This document shows positions 36,491 to 52,919 of a stretch of DNA of 64,000 nt, in pieces. The DNA is taken from NCBI GenBank assembly GCA_017562135.1, contig QEYB01000936.1, positions 186,001 to 250,000 of the forward strand. The letters run 5' to 3'. The notes beneath the pieces are model-generated. The model did no database searches. It was given only the letters and a program-made list of their open reading frames with translations, and was not told where the DNA came from. How positions within the stretch are numbered: position 1 is the first letter of the stretch; every line of letters starts with the position of its first letter. Origin of the DNA: Dipylidium caninum. Taxonomy: Eukaryota; Platyhelminthes; Cestoda; Cyclophyllidea; Dipylidiidae. Made by a program: the position numbers and the translations under genes.

Positions 36491-37890
36491 GGGGGGCTGG
36501 GGCTAGAGCCGGGGGCAAGGATGAGGTCGAGGGCGAGAGGGCTAGATGTAGGTGCAGGTGCAGGTGTAGGTGTATATGTAGGTGACAGGGCTAAGGGAAG
36601 AGGAAGCGAGAAACGAATGTGATGAGCGTGTCGGGGGTTGGGGGGGGGGGGGGTTTCATGAGATGGCGCGGTTGATGTCTCCCCATGTGAAATGCAATGC
36701 GAGACGACAAACCAGGAAACAAGAAGGGAAACAGGACAACGGAATGGAGGCGAGGCGAGGCGAAGAAACAAAAGGGAATGGAATGGGACGGTGCAGACAT
36801 AAATAGACAGGCCGCCATCCGACATCCTCTCTCTTGCGATGCGCCATCTCACGACGAGACTGAGGTTTTCATCCTCTATCACCGGACACCACCGTATTTC
36901 CCTTTTTCGCACCCGCTTCTCTTCTCTTCGCTCCACTCCACTCCACTCCACTCCACTCCACTCCACTCCAGTCCAGTCCAATCCAGTCCAGTCCAGTCCA
37001 GTTCAGTCCACTCCACTCAACTCCACTCTATCCCTTCACTCGGTGTCACAAGGCACCAATCATCGTCCCCCTCCCCTCTTCCACTCTGACATTCACAAAA
37101 TCTCGTGGATAAGATGGTGATTGACGGAGTGATGTTGGAGTCGCATTGTCTACTCCTCCTTTCTCTCTTACACCACAGCCAGTTGGCATTTTCGTGGCCT
37201 TTTTCTCCACTCCTTCCCTCCTAATATCGTGAATTGTGGTCTGTCAGGAGGCTGGTCGAGTACCGCTGATAGACAAGGGTTGAGTGTGAAGATGAGTTTG
37301 TGAACAGGCTGGTGTTTGGAGGTTGGGTTGAAGGAGAGGCAGTGGATGGATGCGTGGTGAATGTGAGGAGTGTTTGGGAGGATGTTGTGTGATGTTGCCA
37401 GCTGATTTGCAGGTGAAATATGGTTGTGGAAGATGATATCCCTGTCACCCTTCTACCATTTCCGTAACCTAGTCCCACCCACATCCTCTGTGCGCTCCAG
37501 CCGTATGCCCCAACGGCGTAGTCGGGCGCTCGTCGCCTATCCCCCGCATCCTCGCTCCCCATTCCAGACAAAGGCACTCAGTTTGCCATTGGGGTGTCTC
37601 CCTGTGAAAATCGCAATTTGGCGTAAGTGCGGTGAGGTGGCTTTGGCCACCTAGACGCGCGTCACAGACCCCACCAACCTCCCTCCCTTCCCTCTCCTTT
37701 CATGTATGCGCTGCGTCTCTTCTTGCCTCATGAGGTAACATTCTCAGTTTAATTTTCTCTTTGATTTAGTGTATTTCCGTGGACTGAACACCCATTGCCT
37801 TTAAAGGGTGTAAATGAGGCGAAGTTGTTTTAATTGCGGTTGACTTGTTAGCTGCGACACGAACTTGACCGGTTAACTTATGGTTCACGT

Positions 37891-38899
37891 ATCGTTGGCG
37901 TATACCTCTACTTTCGAATTCCTTTGACTTCATTTCCATCTAACTGTGATTATTCTTTTCTTTTTTGTAACTTTCATATGTTCTGTCGTGTGTGATTTTT
38001 GCTTTCTGATATGCACGTGTGTTTTTACTAAGATTATAATGCTCTCTCTTGCCCGCTTAATATCGCCCTAATGACCTTCTGGCAGCCAATGAAATTTCGA
38101 TCTTTTCCGAGTGCTTATCTTCTGATTGGTCGATGTTTTTTAGGTAAAAATGTCCACAGTGCCTCGAAATTTGCCAAAGTTCCTGTTTTAAATCTTCCTT
38201 GACTTGTTTCACATGTCTTATTTCGTGTTCACTGACTACAATTCTCTAGGCGATGAGGTAGATATAGGCAAGACTGGACCGCCACTTTTCGTCGCCTCCG
38301 TCAGTTTCCCTCGCCGTTTTAGCCTATTACCACTCACCAGATCATGTGACTAAGCTCGATCATATAACCCTTCCGTCTGTTTAAAATACACCGCTGTTGA
38401 CGACTGAAATTATATTTTCATATCTACGACTGACAAGACTCCTGACGTTGCTCTTCTCCTCCCGGATAGGATTACTATTCCTCTTCTAAAATACGTGATA
38501 TAACGAAGTCTGTGGTTTCCCTTTCCATCTACACTCTTTCTACAGAATGGGCCTAATTTTCTTCACCCTACTTCCAACTCTAAAAGCTTAAATATACCAC
38601 TTGCATCCAACAGGATACGTCGCGGACACTTGACGCCCCTTTCCCGCGGAGCCTGAACATCGAGAGGAGAGTGAGGGCTGGCTACGCGATGAAGGCGGCA
38701 CCGGAGCGCAAAGTAATAAGATTTATCGCTTCTTCTTCTTAATGTAGGCAGCTACCCGTGTTCTTCACCGTCCTATCAACTGGCTGACGCGGACGATGAC
38801 TAGTCAGGCAATTTAAATCAGGGCAATTTGGCCTACTTCCGTTAATGCATTATGCAATTTGTGTTGAAGGAGAAAACTCCATTAGAAATGCTTTTCACC
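37891..38899. other. no gene recognised
   Basis: AT-rich, with only short frames. It follows the boundary of repeat copy 2 and could be intergenic or the 3' side of the putative minus-strand gene at 38.9-39.5 kb. Confidence 0.4.
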
Positions 38900-39463
38900 C
38901 ACTCCTGATGTATCAGTTAAGCAAAGGTGCGGTGATATTTGGTCATTCTCTTTCCCTAAACCCAAGTGTGCCACCATAACCCGGTAATATGGTTTCGAGG
39001 GTAAACAAGATGACAACGAGAATTTTCGGTGAGGTAGCTCTCAGTGAGAACGCTTGTGTGTCGGCGAAATGAATGGTCGAGAGAAAAATTTTTACCTTTC
39101 TGAGACATTTTGTTCTCGCTCACCTTCTGACTGGTGTTGCAAAGGGTTCCATCGACTACTTTGTCCAACGTCTCGTCCTTTGTCAAGCTTCTCCGACTGA
39201 TGTCTATGTAGCACGTGTTTTAAACATCCGTTTCACCGTCCTTCTAGTATCTCAGCCGTTTTTGCATCCGTGATGTGGATGGAAAAGTTACTTCCACCCC
39301 AACTGCCGTTTAGCGGATACACGTCGAGAAAAGTAGTAGCACCCGGAGGCGGGTGCGGCCAGAAGGAGCTCCTGCTGATAACAAGCACAAATGAGACTCG
39401 GCAGCTGTAACTCACGGTGGCACACGGACATCTAATCTTACGCGCTTGTCCCTCCACCATTTG
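38900..39463 (-). CDS. putative short-exon gene fragment with mini-introns
   Basis: Three consecutive minus-strand exons fit exactly in phase: 39463-39416 (KWWRDKRVRLDVRVPP), a 41 nt GTGAGT-CAG intron, 39374-39237 (ATTFLDVYPLNGSWGGSNFS, then IHITDAKTAEILEG), a 33 nt GTGAAA-TAG intron, and 39203-39124 (HQSEKLDKGRDVGQSSRWNP). A possible fourth exon, from about 39040 down to 38900, reads PYYRVMVAHLGLGKENDQIS. The intron sizes match the mini-introns of the secure U2SURP gene nearby. I do not recognise the protein. The phrase VYPLNGSWGGSNFSI only loosely recalls an IPT/TIG-type strand, and YYRVMVAHLG a PLAT-type start. Exons upstream of 39463 were not found. With free choice of splice sites some agreement is expected by chance. 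Confidence 0.33.
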
Positions 39464-39469
39464 CTGCCA

Positions 39470-41960
39470 AATCAGCTAGTTCTTGTCGAACAAACCAAAA
39501 TGCCTGTCATGAGTCACCTTACTGACAGGAAAGTAAGTGGAAGGGTGAAAAGTCAAACCCAATTGAGATAAATTAGTCATAGCACCTGGGAGAACCAGTA
39601 AATCAGATCTCTTAAGTGTTCCTAGATGTTAAGTACACTGACCAGGAGGTTGGGAGGGTGGATGACGGAGTCAACCCTCGCAATTATACCATTACAATAT
39701 GAATGTAAAGCCTCCCCCCACCCGCATCCTCCACTTTCAATGTGTTGGCAGAAATTAAAAATGCTTTCCTCTTGAAGCCAATATATCATACGAAAAGGCG
39801 ACTTTATTCACAGGAGTTGCGAGGTAGAATAAAATTGATAAATGACTTCCGTGACTAGTTATGCGTTGATGAGGATGAGAGCTATAAATAATTAAAGGGC
39901 TAAATTGTCGGCGCACTCCTTCTACCGAGAAGAAGCTTGGCAATCTACCGCCTAAGGGGAGAACCGGCGGGTTGGAGGAATTTTGAATTTTAATAATTAA
40001 CTCTAGTCTCATACTGTGACCTAGTTAAATCGTTAATCAGATCGTGTACGGCAAAAGGAAAAAAGCAAGTGATGGGCAGGAGGCGATGCACAAAGCTTAC
40101 ATGCCTGACTGCCCCATAATTTAACCTGTAAACATGGTAACTATCCCCTCCCTCGGTCTGCTGTTCATTGAAATGCCCTTTTTGCGGCCGTCCTCCGCAA
40201 TCGTAGATTTTCCTTCAAGTGGACGTTTTATTTTGTTCTACTGAATTGTTTTTAAGCTCTAATATGGGTGTGCCCCTCGATCAGAACGATCCCTACCCAA
40301 TGGACGTATACATGACGTGGCTTCCACTACGAGTTGCAATTCCTTTAACTGCGGTCTCTGAATACTCCCTACTTCCTCTCATTAGAGCACTAATTTTTTC
40401 CTCCAACAGATGTGCCCTACCGCTAGTGCCACCAGCCCCCATAACGACTCATTCAGTACACTTCACCAAGGAAGTGTTGCTTCTTAAATACACAGATTGG
40501 AATGAGGGAAGCGTTAGGGAGTTTGCTATACAAGAAAGACACTTTCACTCGGTAAATAGGGCGTAAAGATGCAAACCTCTCAACAGCACATTTGGCCGCA
40601 TACTTATGATTTCATAGACTTGTCTTTACCGCCTAAAAAGACGTCTTATTTCACCTTTTACTCTGGGCGAAATAGACTATGTGGACAGGTGTCCCTGGTA
40701 TCTGGATCCGGGTGACACTGCATTTCTCACAAAAGCCGACCTTTAGTGTGCATATATGTGCGCGTGTGTATATGACATTTTTTACCTCCGTGATATCAAA
40801 TGATTCACCATTTCCCGTCTCCCATCCAGCCTATTTGTTTATGTAAAGCTAGCAAAGTGGGGACCAGATCCAGTCGGGATCGGCACAACAGAAGCGACAA
40901 ATAAGAGGGAGACCTCGGAACCGACAGATTTTTTTAACTTCCATGTCCAACCAACACGGGTGGAATAGAGGGTACGAATGAGTCATCGGGAAGGGGTTTC
41001 GGTTTCATGTTAGATGTCTAGCAAAAAAATAACAGTTGTCTGCCGCGTGATGGCAAACAACACCTACTTGGCCGGAGACGTATGAAGTAGGTGGGTGTAG
41101 GTTGTACGGTGTGGAAAGGGGTATACCATCTGAATACACTTGCCCCCTTTCCTAACGTCCAAAATGGGAGCCGATTCCCTCTTAAACCAACATAGTTACC
41201 CTATTCAGCTGTGACCGTATTGTGGCAACAATCGAATATCCTTTGCCTTGACTCATGATCGTAGTCAACGATTAAACTCGGAAAATACGATATCCCCTTG
41301 AGTACCAATGAAAAGGCACGACACAGTTTCTGCATTACACACGACAGTTTGCACAACCAATCAGAATTAAGTGCCCTCTAATGTGCACACATGATTGGCT
41401 GATACTCACCCCGTAAATGAAATGGCAAAGTAACTTTCGCTACACACTCACCGCTAGAGCCTATCATATTTACTAATGGACAAATAAAAAACGGCCCTCC
41501 TCGTTTAAACATAATCGCATCCAAATGAATTATTAACCACATATTATATTGCGTCTACCACCTGTCAAAACAAAGCTATTCGACGCAACTGCTGCCAGCC
41601 ACCGAACGGCGACGAACATCAGATGTGCATATTGACGAAGCACGATCTACCACCTGAGACCCTACGTCAGACAACACCAGCATCCACGAGTCCACTATTA
41701 TTCGACACGGAAGCAGCTAGCGACCCATTAGGAACAGGATTGAGTCCACTGTCCGGCAGGAGGATGACACTTACGGAAGCAAATCACGGAAAAACGTGTT
41801 TTAAGCATAAGCGTATTCTGTATAAACATACACAGGTGGAGGCAGCCGAAGAACCACATCAATTTGACCAAACCCGGATCTATAACTTATAGCAATGGCG
41901 ATGGAGAGAGGATGAGACAAAGGGGAGTAAGAAAGGACATATATACAGGGTGGCTTCTTC
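39470..41960. other. no gene recognised; 3' flank of U2SURP
   Basis: Only unconvincing frames: plus-strand 40219-40566 (115 codons) and 41623-41892 (89 codons), and minus-strand 39755-40012. None has a domain, repeat or splice context that I can support. The right part probably includes the 3' UTR of U2SURP. Confidence 0.4.
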
Positions 41961-41964
41961 ACAA

Positions 41965-47178
<5,214 letters not shown>

Positions 47179-49289
47179 TGTGAATAAACCGAAGCAAGTG
47201 CGCGTCCGACTAGCAGCCTACCCAGGCGCCAAAGGGGGACACACGAAATAACACTGTGCTTGAGTCTGGCGCGAAGTTGAAGGAAACTAGCTTAAACAAA
47301 TAAGGCTGGAATTGAGCAATTCTGTGTCTATTCATTACACCAATATATTCAGAGGTTAAGCTTGCCAAGTAAGTTTTCGTAGTAAGCAAAAGAGTAAAAC
47401 ACTGCACTTGACCGTAAGTTTGCCTGGTGAGCGCATTCAACGCAGGCGTTAATGTGGTAAGCGCTGGATCCCCACCTTGCAGATTTTTTCGAAATTTTAC
47501 CTTAATACAAATATACCTTTCCTGAAAAACTTTATTACACTTAAGTAGACACATTCCTTATTGTTACTTATTGCCTATTTGTCACAATAGTTAATTCCAT
47601 TGAAAGAAGTCATTTTCTTCGTACAGGAATATTGTATAACACCGACTTCTCATCTTTTTTTCATACGTCGTGAATACCTGCACCATCCATATTGGGACGA
47701 CGACGAATTGCAGATTGCACGCGGTTGAGCGAATGTCGTCTCTGTCGGACAATGAGAAACCCTAGTCCTTTGTTCATACATTTTTCTTATGCGATGTAGA
47801 TGATACTGAACTTTAGGACATATAGAGCCGATCTTTAGTGATAGTTTTCTTTTACTTTGACAGGTATCGGAATTCGCTATCGCTTTTAGGATATCATGAT
47901 CTATGTTCCGAGTTCGTCGCTTTCTTTTGACATTGGGAATCCCATATTCATTTTTACCTTTTTATAACATTTCTGACACCTGTATAGTTTTCAGACATCA
48001 ACATAAACGTTGTTAGTATTCTTCACTGGTTTGTTCGCATTCAATTCTTTATGGAGCATAAATAAGACAATGGTACAAATGTCCTTCTCCTCTTGTTGAC
48101 CTTGACATATTTTCCGCTTTTTAGCATAATATATTCTTTCATTCGAGAGAAAAAATTTACAACCGAGCTTGACCGCAGCAAAAAACTCTTTTTTGCTCTT
48201 CTGCGCTTCCATTCAAAATAACTGCGAATAACCAAGCCGAAAAAAATTTCGAAGTTCTTGATAATTTGTCACTTAGTTGGGATGAGAAAAACATACGGAA
48301 TCTCGCCGTCCTACCAGAATGTGACAAAACTACTTAAATAAATGCCGATAATTTAATTGTGCCTACCTCGCAAAATTTTTCATTCCATAAAATTTGAGAT
48401 ATTTTTGTCGCTATTTAATTGGTTATCTCTTGTTTGCATAAATTGTCTGTAGTTAACCGCCGTGGGAAAGCGCTATTCTGTGTTCTAAAAGTCGCATTGT
48501 ATTTAATTATCATATTAACTTTATCCTTTAAAATAGACTCCAAGGAGGCGTTTACTCCAGTGCCAACTCAGCTTACACTTTTCATTCTGGTACACTAAAG
48601 CCGATTTCATCCTGCTACAACTTGAGTATAACCATCCACCAGCCGACCTCATGGGTGTGAAAACATCGGCACTGTGATGACCATTGCTACCAGTATTTGC
48701 GTTTTACACATTCCTGCACCACTTTTAACCCTCAGCATCCAATCACAGGCGCTACGTTCAAACTTGACCACACTTTGCTCTGCCAACTTATTGACACTTT
48801 AATTTTTGAATTTTTTTGTTCCGATGGAAGCGTATCCACTTTCTGAAGCTCTCTTGTTTAAGAGCCACTTTCTACTTGTTCCACCATTAAGGGGCGTGAC
48901 CGAAGACCATCGGCCAAGTCGCGTGTTTCCGCATTGGCTTCACTCAACACTACACCGTCCCGTCTCCGTAACCGCTGACAGTTTACACCTAAGACAGCTT
49001 CCTCTGTCCCTTAGTATAAGGACATAACGTTGAGCTACGGTTTGAATTTAATTTGACGTTAATTAGTATCTACACCAAACTTCTGCATCGTCACTACTAC
49101 TGAATTTGATTACGCCGACCGGTGGGTTTAACCGACCTCATCTCTCTGTTAATATCATATTTTCATGGGGTGACAGACACGTGATAAAAATCGAAACTCC
49201 TAGTCAAGCCGATCAATAGGGGTCCTAGTTCGTACACAATTTCCCACGACCGACGTAAGGGGCACACCGCTCTGCTGAGAGGCCCTACA
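47179..49289. other. intergenic region 5' of U2SURP
   Basis: AT-rich sequence that should contain the U2SURP promoter and the upstream region of the first plus-strand Cys-rich gene. Short frames such as minus 47210-47554 and 47991-48235 have no recognisable domain. No RNA gene was seen. Confidence 0.45.
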
Positions 49290-49595
49290 ATGTGCTCACG
49301 GGACACCTTCTGTATTCCCAAAAATACCTGTGAAAAAGGCTGCACTCTCAAATGTTCACGGTGTACAGAGTCAGATGAAACGCCCCATGTGCTCTGTGAA
49401 TCACGCTATCGACGGTGTCGGGATGGTGCTCCCTGTGAACCGATGATTCGACCCTGCAGCCCCTGTCGACCATGTTGCAATGTCACCAAACCTCCAGATC
49501 CCATTCCACCATACGGGCCTAAGTGTCCTCTAAACCAATGTGGAACCTGTGTCGACATTGAACGCCATGACATGTGGTCAAAGAAGTGGACTTAA
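49290..49595 (+). CDS. small Cys/Pro-rich protein 1
   Basis: 101 residues with 16 cysteines and many prolines and no signal peptide, so it is predicted to be cytosolic. Cys pairs and CxxC spacings dominate (CTLKCSRCTE, RPCSPCRPCCNV, CPLNQCGTC), with a basic-aromatic end, WSKKWT. The single-exon frame opens at ATG 49290. It is the first of four such frames within 4 kb, which argues that it is real although it resembles no named family. The composition recalls Cys/Pro-rich structural proteins such as insect testis Mst proteins or eggshell and keratin-associated proteins, and Zn- or Cu-binding is possible. These are analogies only. Confidence 0.6.
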   Translation: MCSRDTFCIPKNTCEKGCTLKCSRCTESDETPHVLCESRYRRCRDGAPCEPMIRPCSPCRPCCNVTKPPDPIPPYGPKCPLNQCGTCVDIERHDMWSKKWT

Positions 49596-49959
49596 CTTTC
49601 ACATTCTCATGTGTCCTCTTTCTAGACAATTTCTTCATTTTCCTACTTGGTTATAAGTGCTTGTTTTAGCTGAATAATGATTTTACTGAGTGCTAAATAG
49701 AGACTGTCTTATAGATTCACGGGTTGACGGGGTGCTGGGTATCAAACAGGGCTACAAATCGCCTCCTCTCTTGGTGATGGTCGCACATTTTCGCATTTTA
49801 CACTTTTGGGATAAGCGTGGTGCCAAAGAAGGAAGATGATGGGTAGTTTGCCTTTAAGCCTTGTTAAGTGTTTGATCTGCAGTCATTGATAACTTTGAAA
49901 TGAATCCCGTCGTCTGTAAGGGCTGAAGATCACATTTAAGAATAATCAGACTCTGGTAG

Positions 49960-50080
49960 ATCCTGAAGGGATAAATGGACGGATGAATAGTTGCATAGAT
50001 AGATTCAGGATGGTCTGAGAAATGGATGGCGGCTGCATGGATGAAAGAACCAGATGGACGGAAGGAAGGATGCCTCAGAT
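49960..50080. repeat. degenerate ATGGA/GGAAGG simple sequence
   Basis: Imperfect atgga, gatag and ggaagg units lie between Cys-rich genes 1 and 2. This is short low-complexity DNA with no coding signal. Confidence 0.5.
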
Positions 50081-50379
50081 GGGTACAACCTCATAAATTC
50101 ACTTCCCCTTAAGGGCTTCTAGGCATTCTCCTCCCTCCCCAGCTGTGGATCCTGCATCCTTCTCCGTTCCCTATATTTCTGGCCCAAATTAAAAGTAACC
50201 TCAAATGCTGCTGCTAGTCGAGTTAGGGTCGCCTTCTTCAAGGCCACTAGATTAAAGGTTAACCATATATTTTCGCCCAACCACGTGATCTCGCATCGGT
50301 CACATGTCAACGCAGTTAATCAATCAGGGAGCGGTGTATTATGTCCAGTTGAGAATTGAGGTGTTGCTAAATCCCCATC

Positions 50380-50661
50380 ATGATGCCAGAATTTATACCA
50401 CAAGACAATAACTCCAACGTGTGTCCGGGAAGCAGCCGCTTTCCTTGCATGAAACCGATTTGCTGGAAACCCTATTTTACGGAAGATACAAACCCACTGA
50501 AGTGCAACGTATGCCATCAGGAAAAGCCCTGCCCGGAGCCCCCGAAGCCGGAGGGGAAATCTTGTGCAATTACCTCTTTTTGCGCCATACATGATACCAA
50601 GGATCCTTTCGATTCCTGTGGTGGTTCTGGTGTAAAGCGGTTTGATCGGTGGTCGAGATAA
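50380..50661 (+). CDS. small Cys/Pro-rich protein 2
   Basis: 93 residues from ATG 50380 (a second ATG follows at once) with no signal peptide. It is Cys/Pro-rich, though less so than its neighbours: NVCPGSSRFPCMKPICW, CNVCHQEKPCPEPPKP, and an end DSCGGSGVKRFDRWSR. The final Cys-x(n)-basic-Trp pattern resembles the ends of proteins 1 (WSKKWT) and 3 (shifted frame, YNRW), which suggests divergent tandem duplicates. An AATAAA lies at 50875-50880, compatible with a plus-strand transcript. Function unknown. Confidence 0.55.
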   Translation: MMPEFIPQDNNSNVCPGSSRFPCMKPICWKPYFTEDTNPLKCNVCHQEKPCPEPPKPEGKSCAITSFCAIHDTKDPFDSCGGSGVKRFDRWSR

Positions 50662-50874
50662 CAGATGGAATGGTTTCTTTCCCTTTATTATGTCCTTTTT
50701 TTTAAATTTTGCTCTACGCTCGATGGATAATTTAATGATTTGACTTTCCAGCAGACTGTTCTTGTTGGGTAGTTGAGGGGGGGGAAGCGGGATTTGCAAA
50801 GGTGGGCAAGGGGGCCTTAAGAGGATGCAAGAGACTTGAAGAGATATGATCATTCGGTGTACTTAATACTAGAA

Positions 50875-50880
50875 AATAAA
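50875..50880 (+). terminator. possible polyadenylation signal
   Basis: AATAAA on the plus strand, 214 nt after the stop of Cys-rich gene 2 and before gene 3. The position fits a 3' UTR of modest length, but the hexamer is common in AT-rich DNA. Confidence 0.35.
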
Positions 50881-51237
50881 GTCCCCGTTTGACCTTAACA
50901 CTCAGCCTCCGAATTTAATTGCATTTTTAAGATAATCTCTGACCCGCTTATTCATAACTAAATCATATTTCAATCGCTATAACATCTGACATGATGGTCT
51001 GTTTGTTTAACTTCATTCTTTCACTCGCTCTCTTCCACACCTGTAATTGGGTGCAAGGGTCAAACATTGCACGTGGCAGTGGGGGCCGGCAGATTCAGCC
51101 ACGTGGAATTCAAATGGGTGTAAATCGATAGCTGGTGTCAAATACCCAGTGACATTGTCACTTCCAGATCCTCCAGACGCTGGACGAGTCGGCTTGAAGT
51201 GTACCCGGTCGATTAACACTACCCACAAACGGAGACA

Positions 51238-51645
51238 ATGTCCTGCTCGCAATCCTGCCAGAGATCCTGCTGCCAAAAAGTGAAGTGCAAGGCACCCGTC
51301 GCATGTGAAGATGTCAATGTAGGCATTACATTCGATAAAAGCACCAATCGGTACAATGTAAAGTTGAACGGTTGCGAGGCTGGGTCGTGTCTCACCAAGT
51401 CACCGGGTGCTCCCTCACCAGCTTGTAACGGATGTGGCCCTTGTGTCACTCTCTGTCCACCGACGTGCCCTCAGCCCCAGTGTCTGGCTCCGTGTCAAAC
51501 CAAATGTCAAGTTAAGTGTGCACCTCAATGTCCTCCGCCCACATGTGCATGGCCAAGTGCAGTCTACCAAACTGCCCGCAACGTCCCAATCCATGCGATT
51601 CTTGCAACAATAAGCCGCGATATAATAGGTGGTGAGAAGATGTGA
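51238..51645 (+). CDS. small Cys/Pro-rich protein 3, apparent frameshift near its C-terminus
   Basis: Starts at ATG 51238 in a GAGACA context, MSCSQSCQRSCCQKVKCK, and has no signal peptide. The middle is a dense Cys-Pro run (ACNGCGPCVTLCPPTCPQPQ, then CLAPCQTKCQVKCAPQCPPP). After that the open frame loses its Cys bias (WPSAVYQTARNVPIHAIL) and stops at 51645 (135 residues). In the -1 frame the Cys/Pro pattern resumes as CMAKCSLPNCPQRPNPCDSC and ends YNRW with a stop at 51635, matching the basic-Trp ends of its neighbours. A one-base deletion at about 51548-51560, an assembly error or frameshifting would explain this. AATAAA follows at 51704-51709. Function unknown. Confidence 0.6.
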   Translation: MSCSQSCQRSCCQKVKCKAPVACEDVNVGITFDKSTNRYNVKLNGCEAGSCLTKSPGAPSPACNGCGPCVTLCPPTCPQPQCLAPCQTKCQVKCAPQCPPPTCAWPSAVYQTARNVPIHAILATISRDIIGGEKM

Positions 51646-51703
51646 AAATCCAAGCTTATCGCCTACTTTGTGCTTATGTTAAAACACTTCACCATTTAAT
51701 TTC

Positions 51704-51709
51704 AATAAA
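51704..51709 (+). terminator. polyadenylation signal of Cys-rich gene 3
   Basis: AATAAA about 60-70 nt after either possible stop codon, the usual distance for a short 3' UTR. It supports transcription on the plus strand. Confidence 0.55.
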
Positions 51710-52919
51710 CTTCCTTTGGCGTGAATAGACTCAGGCTTTTGAAAGAAATGGGAAAAGAATCGGAACAAGAGGCGGTGGGGAGGTTGTTAAGTTCCTCGAA
51801 AATAGGTTAGAGGGGCACGTGATACAAATTCGAATACTGAATTTGAAGGTCACCTTAACTGGTTCCCTTAACAACCACCCATGCGTACTTTTATGAGAGG
51901 TAAGAAGGCCGTTAGGAAACTCTCGAGGGAGGTCAGGTTATCGGGTGAAAGAGGAAATTCAGGAAATCAAGGCGAAGTTCCACGAAAATCTTGAAACCGT
52001 ATAGTGCCATTTTGTAAAGGCTACTCGCTAAACTAACAATGAGATAAGGGTGTTAAAGTTCGGTGACAGTTCGGCTCGGTGAAGCCATAATTTTGACGAA
52101 TAAATGTAAATTGTGAATTAAAAAATTAAATAAAGTTGGGGAATATATTGGTAGAACAATTCAGTTGCGGAAAGTTTTTTCAGCTCAAGGTGACCAAACC
52201 ACCCATTGAAATTTAATTATACTTAGAAATTACACTACCTTGACCTTTCCTTTTTAGGTGCATTGTAAATCACCCATAAGTTATTCAAACATGCCGCCGA
52301 GAGGCACGCGGGCTTTGATTGGCCTAAAATATGCGTGTTGCATTGTCATTGGTTAGACGCACATAGCAGTTCGCAAATCATAAAATACCTCTTTTACCAC
52401 TAATTTTAACACTCATTGTTACCTCTCGTATTTCGGCTCTAGTTACCGCGTCATCTTTGATTATCAACAATAACTCCTTGTGTATAAGTCACCGATTACA
52501 TTTATGCTAATTAGTGAGGCCAACTAGCGTTTTGGCAAATTTGCAGTAAAGTAAAGCTCTCCTTACCACGGAATACTTGTTTTAACAACTGGGAACCCTT
52601 TTGTTGTAAATTCTCTGACCACTTATTTGCATATGTTTGAGTCAATTTCATCATGTTTAGCATCTTTACCACCGGTTTAAACTATAGGAGGCAGGAACGA
52701 TCGCCGCCACGACTCACACTGCGCTTAATTACAAAATGTAAACATGCTAGCTACACAGCTGACGCGTTTCACACTAAAAGCCTTTCATATGCTCGGTTCC
52801 TTAACGGTTAAGGTTGTTAGAGTGGGACAGACTTCGTTGGGAAAGTATCCAATTTGAGGAATCAAAGAAAATCAGAGGTAATGTATTTCCCGATAAAGTG
52901 AAAGTAAAAGTCTCACATT
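51710..52919. other. intergenic, no gene recognised
   Basis: AT-rich sequence between two convergent Cys-rich genes. Open frames are short and nothing is recognised. Confidence 0.5.

Larger units (their letters stand above)
35345..37890 (-). repeat. 2.5 kb interspersed repeat, copy 2, inverted relative to copy 1
   Basis: The reverse complement aligns with 26660-29100 through most of its length. Shared blocks include gtattagtgtatttccgtgg-type sequence near 37770, the taccaacgtccgtgctgtct region near 36020 and ccagtcaagatggctcagat near 35384. The copies differ in base substitutions and strongly in the length and sequence of their simple repeats. Here they include GGGGA/GGGGAA runs (35757-35812), GGA then GGT runs (36370-36490), a G-run of about 13 (36641-36653) and an ACTCC array (36930-36970). 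The sequence stays similar out to about 37890 and then diverges. The strand is assigned relative to copy 1. Confidence 0.8.

Noticed and set aside
36144..36981. Minus-strand frames rich in Pro, His and Ser
   Set aside because: Produced by GGT, GGA and GAGAG microsatellites of repeat copy 2; no conserved counterpart in copy 1.
40219..40566. 115-codon plus-strand frame
   Set aside because: Hydrophobic mixed composition without signal peptide, motif or neighbouring exons; the length is expected by chance in this much sequence.
41623..41892. 89-codon plus-strand frame next to the U2SURP 3' end
   Set aside because: No recognisable domain and it overlaps the presumed U2SURP 3' flank.
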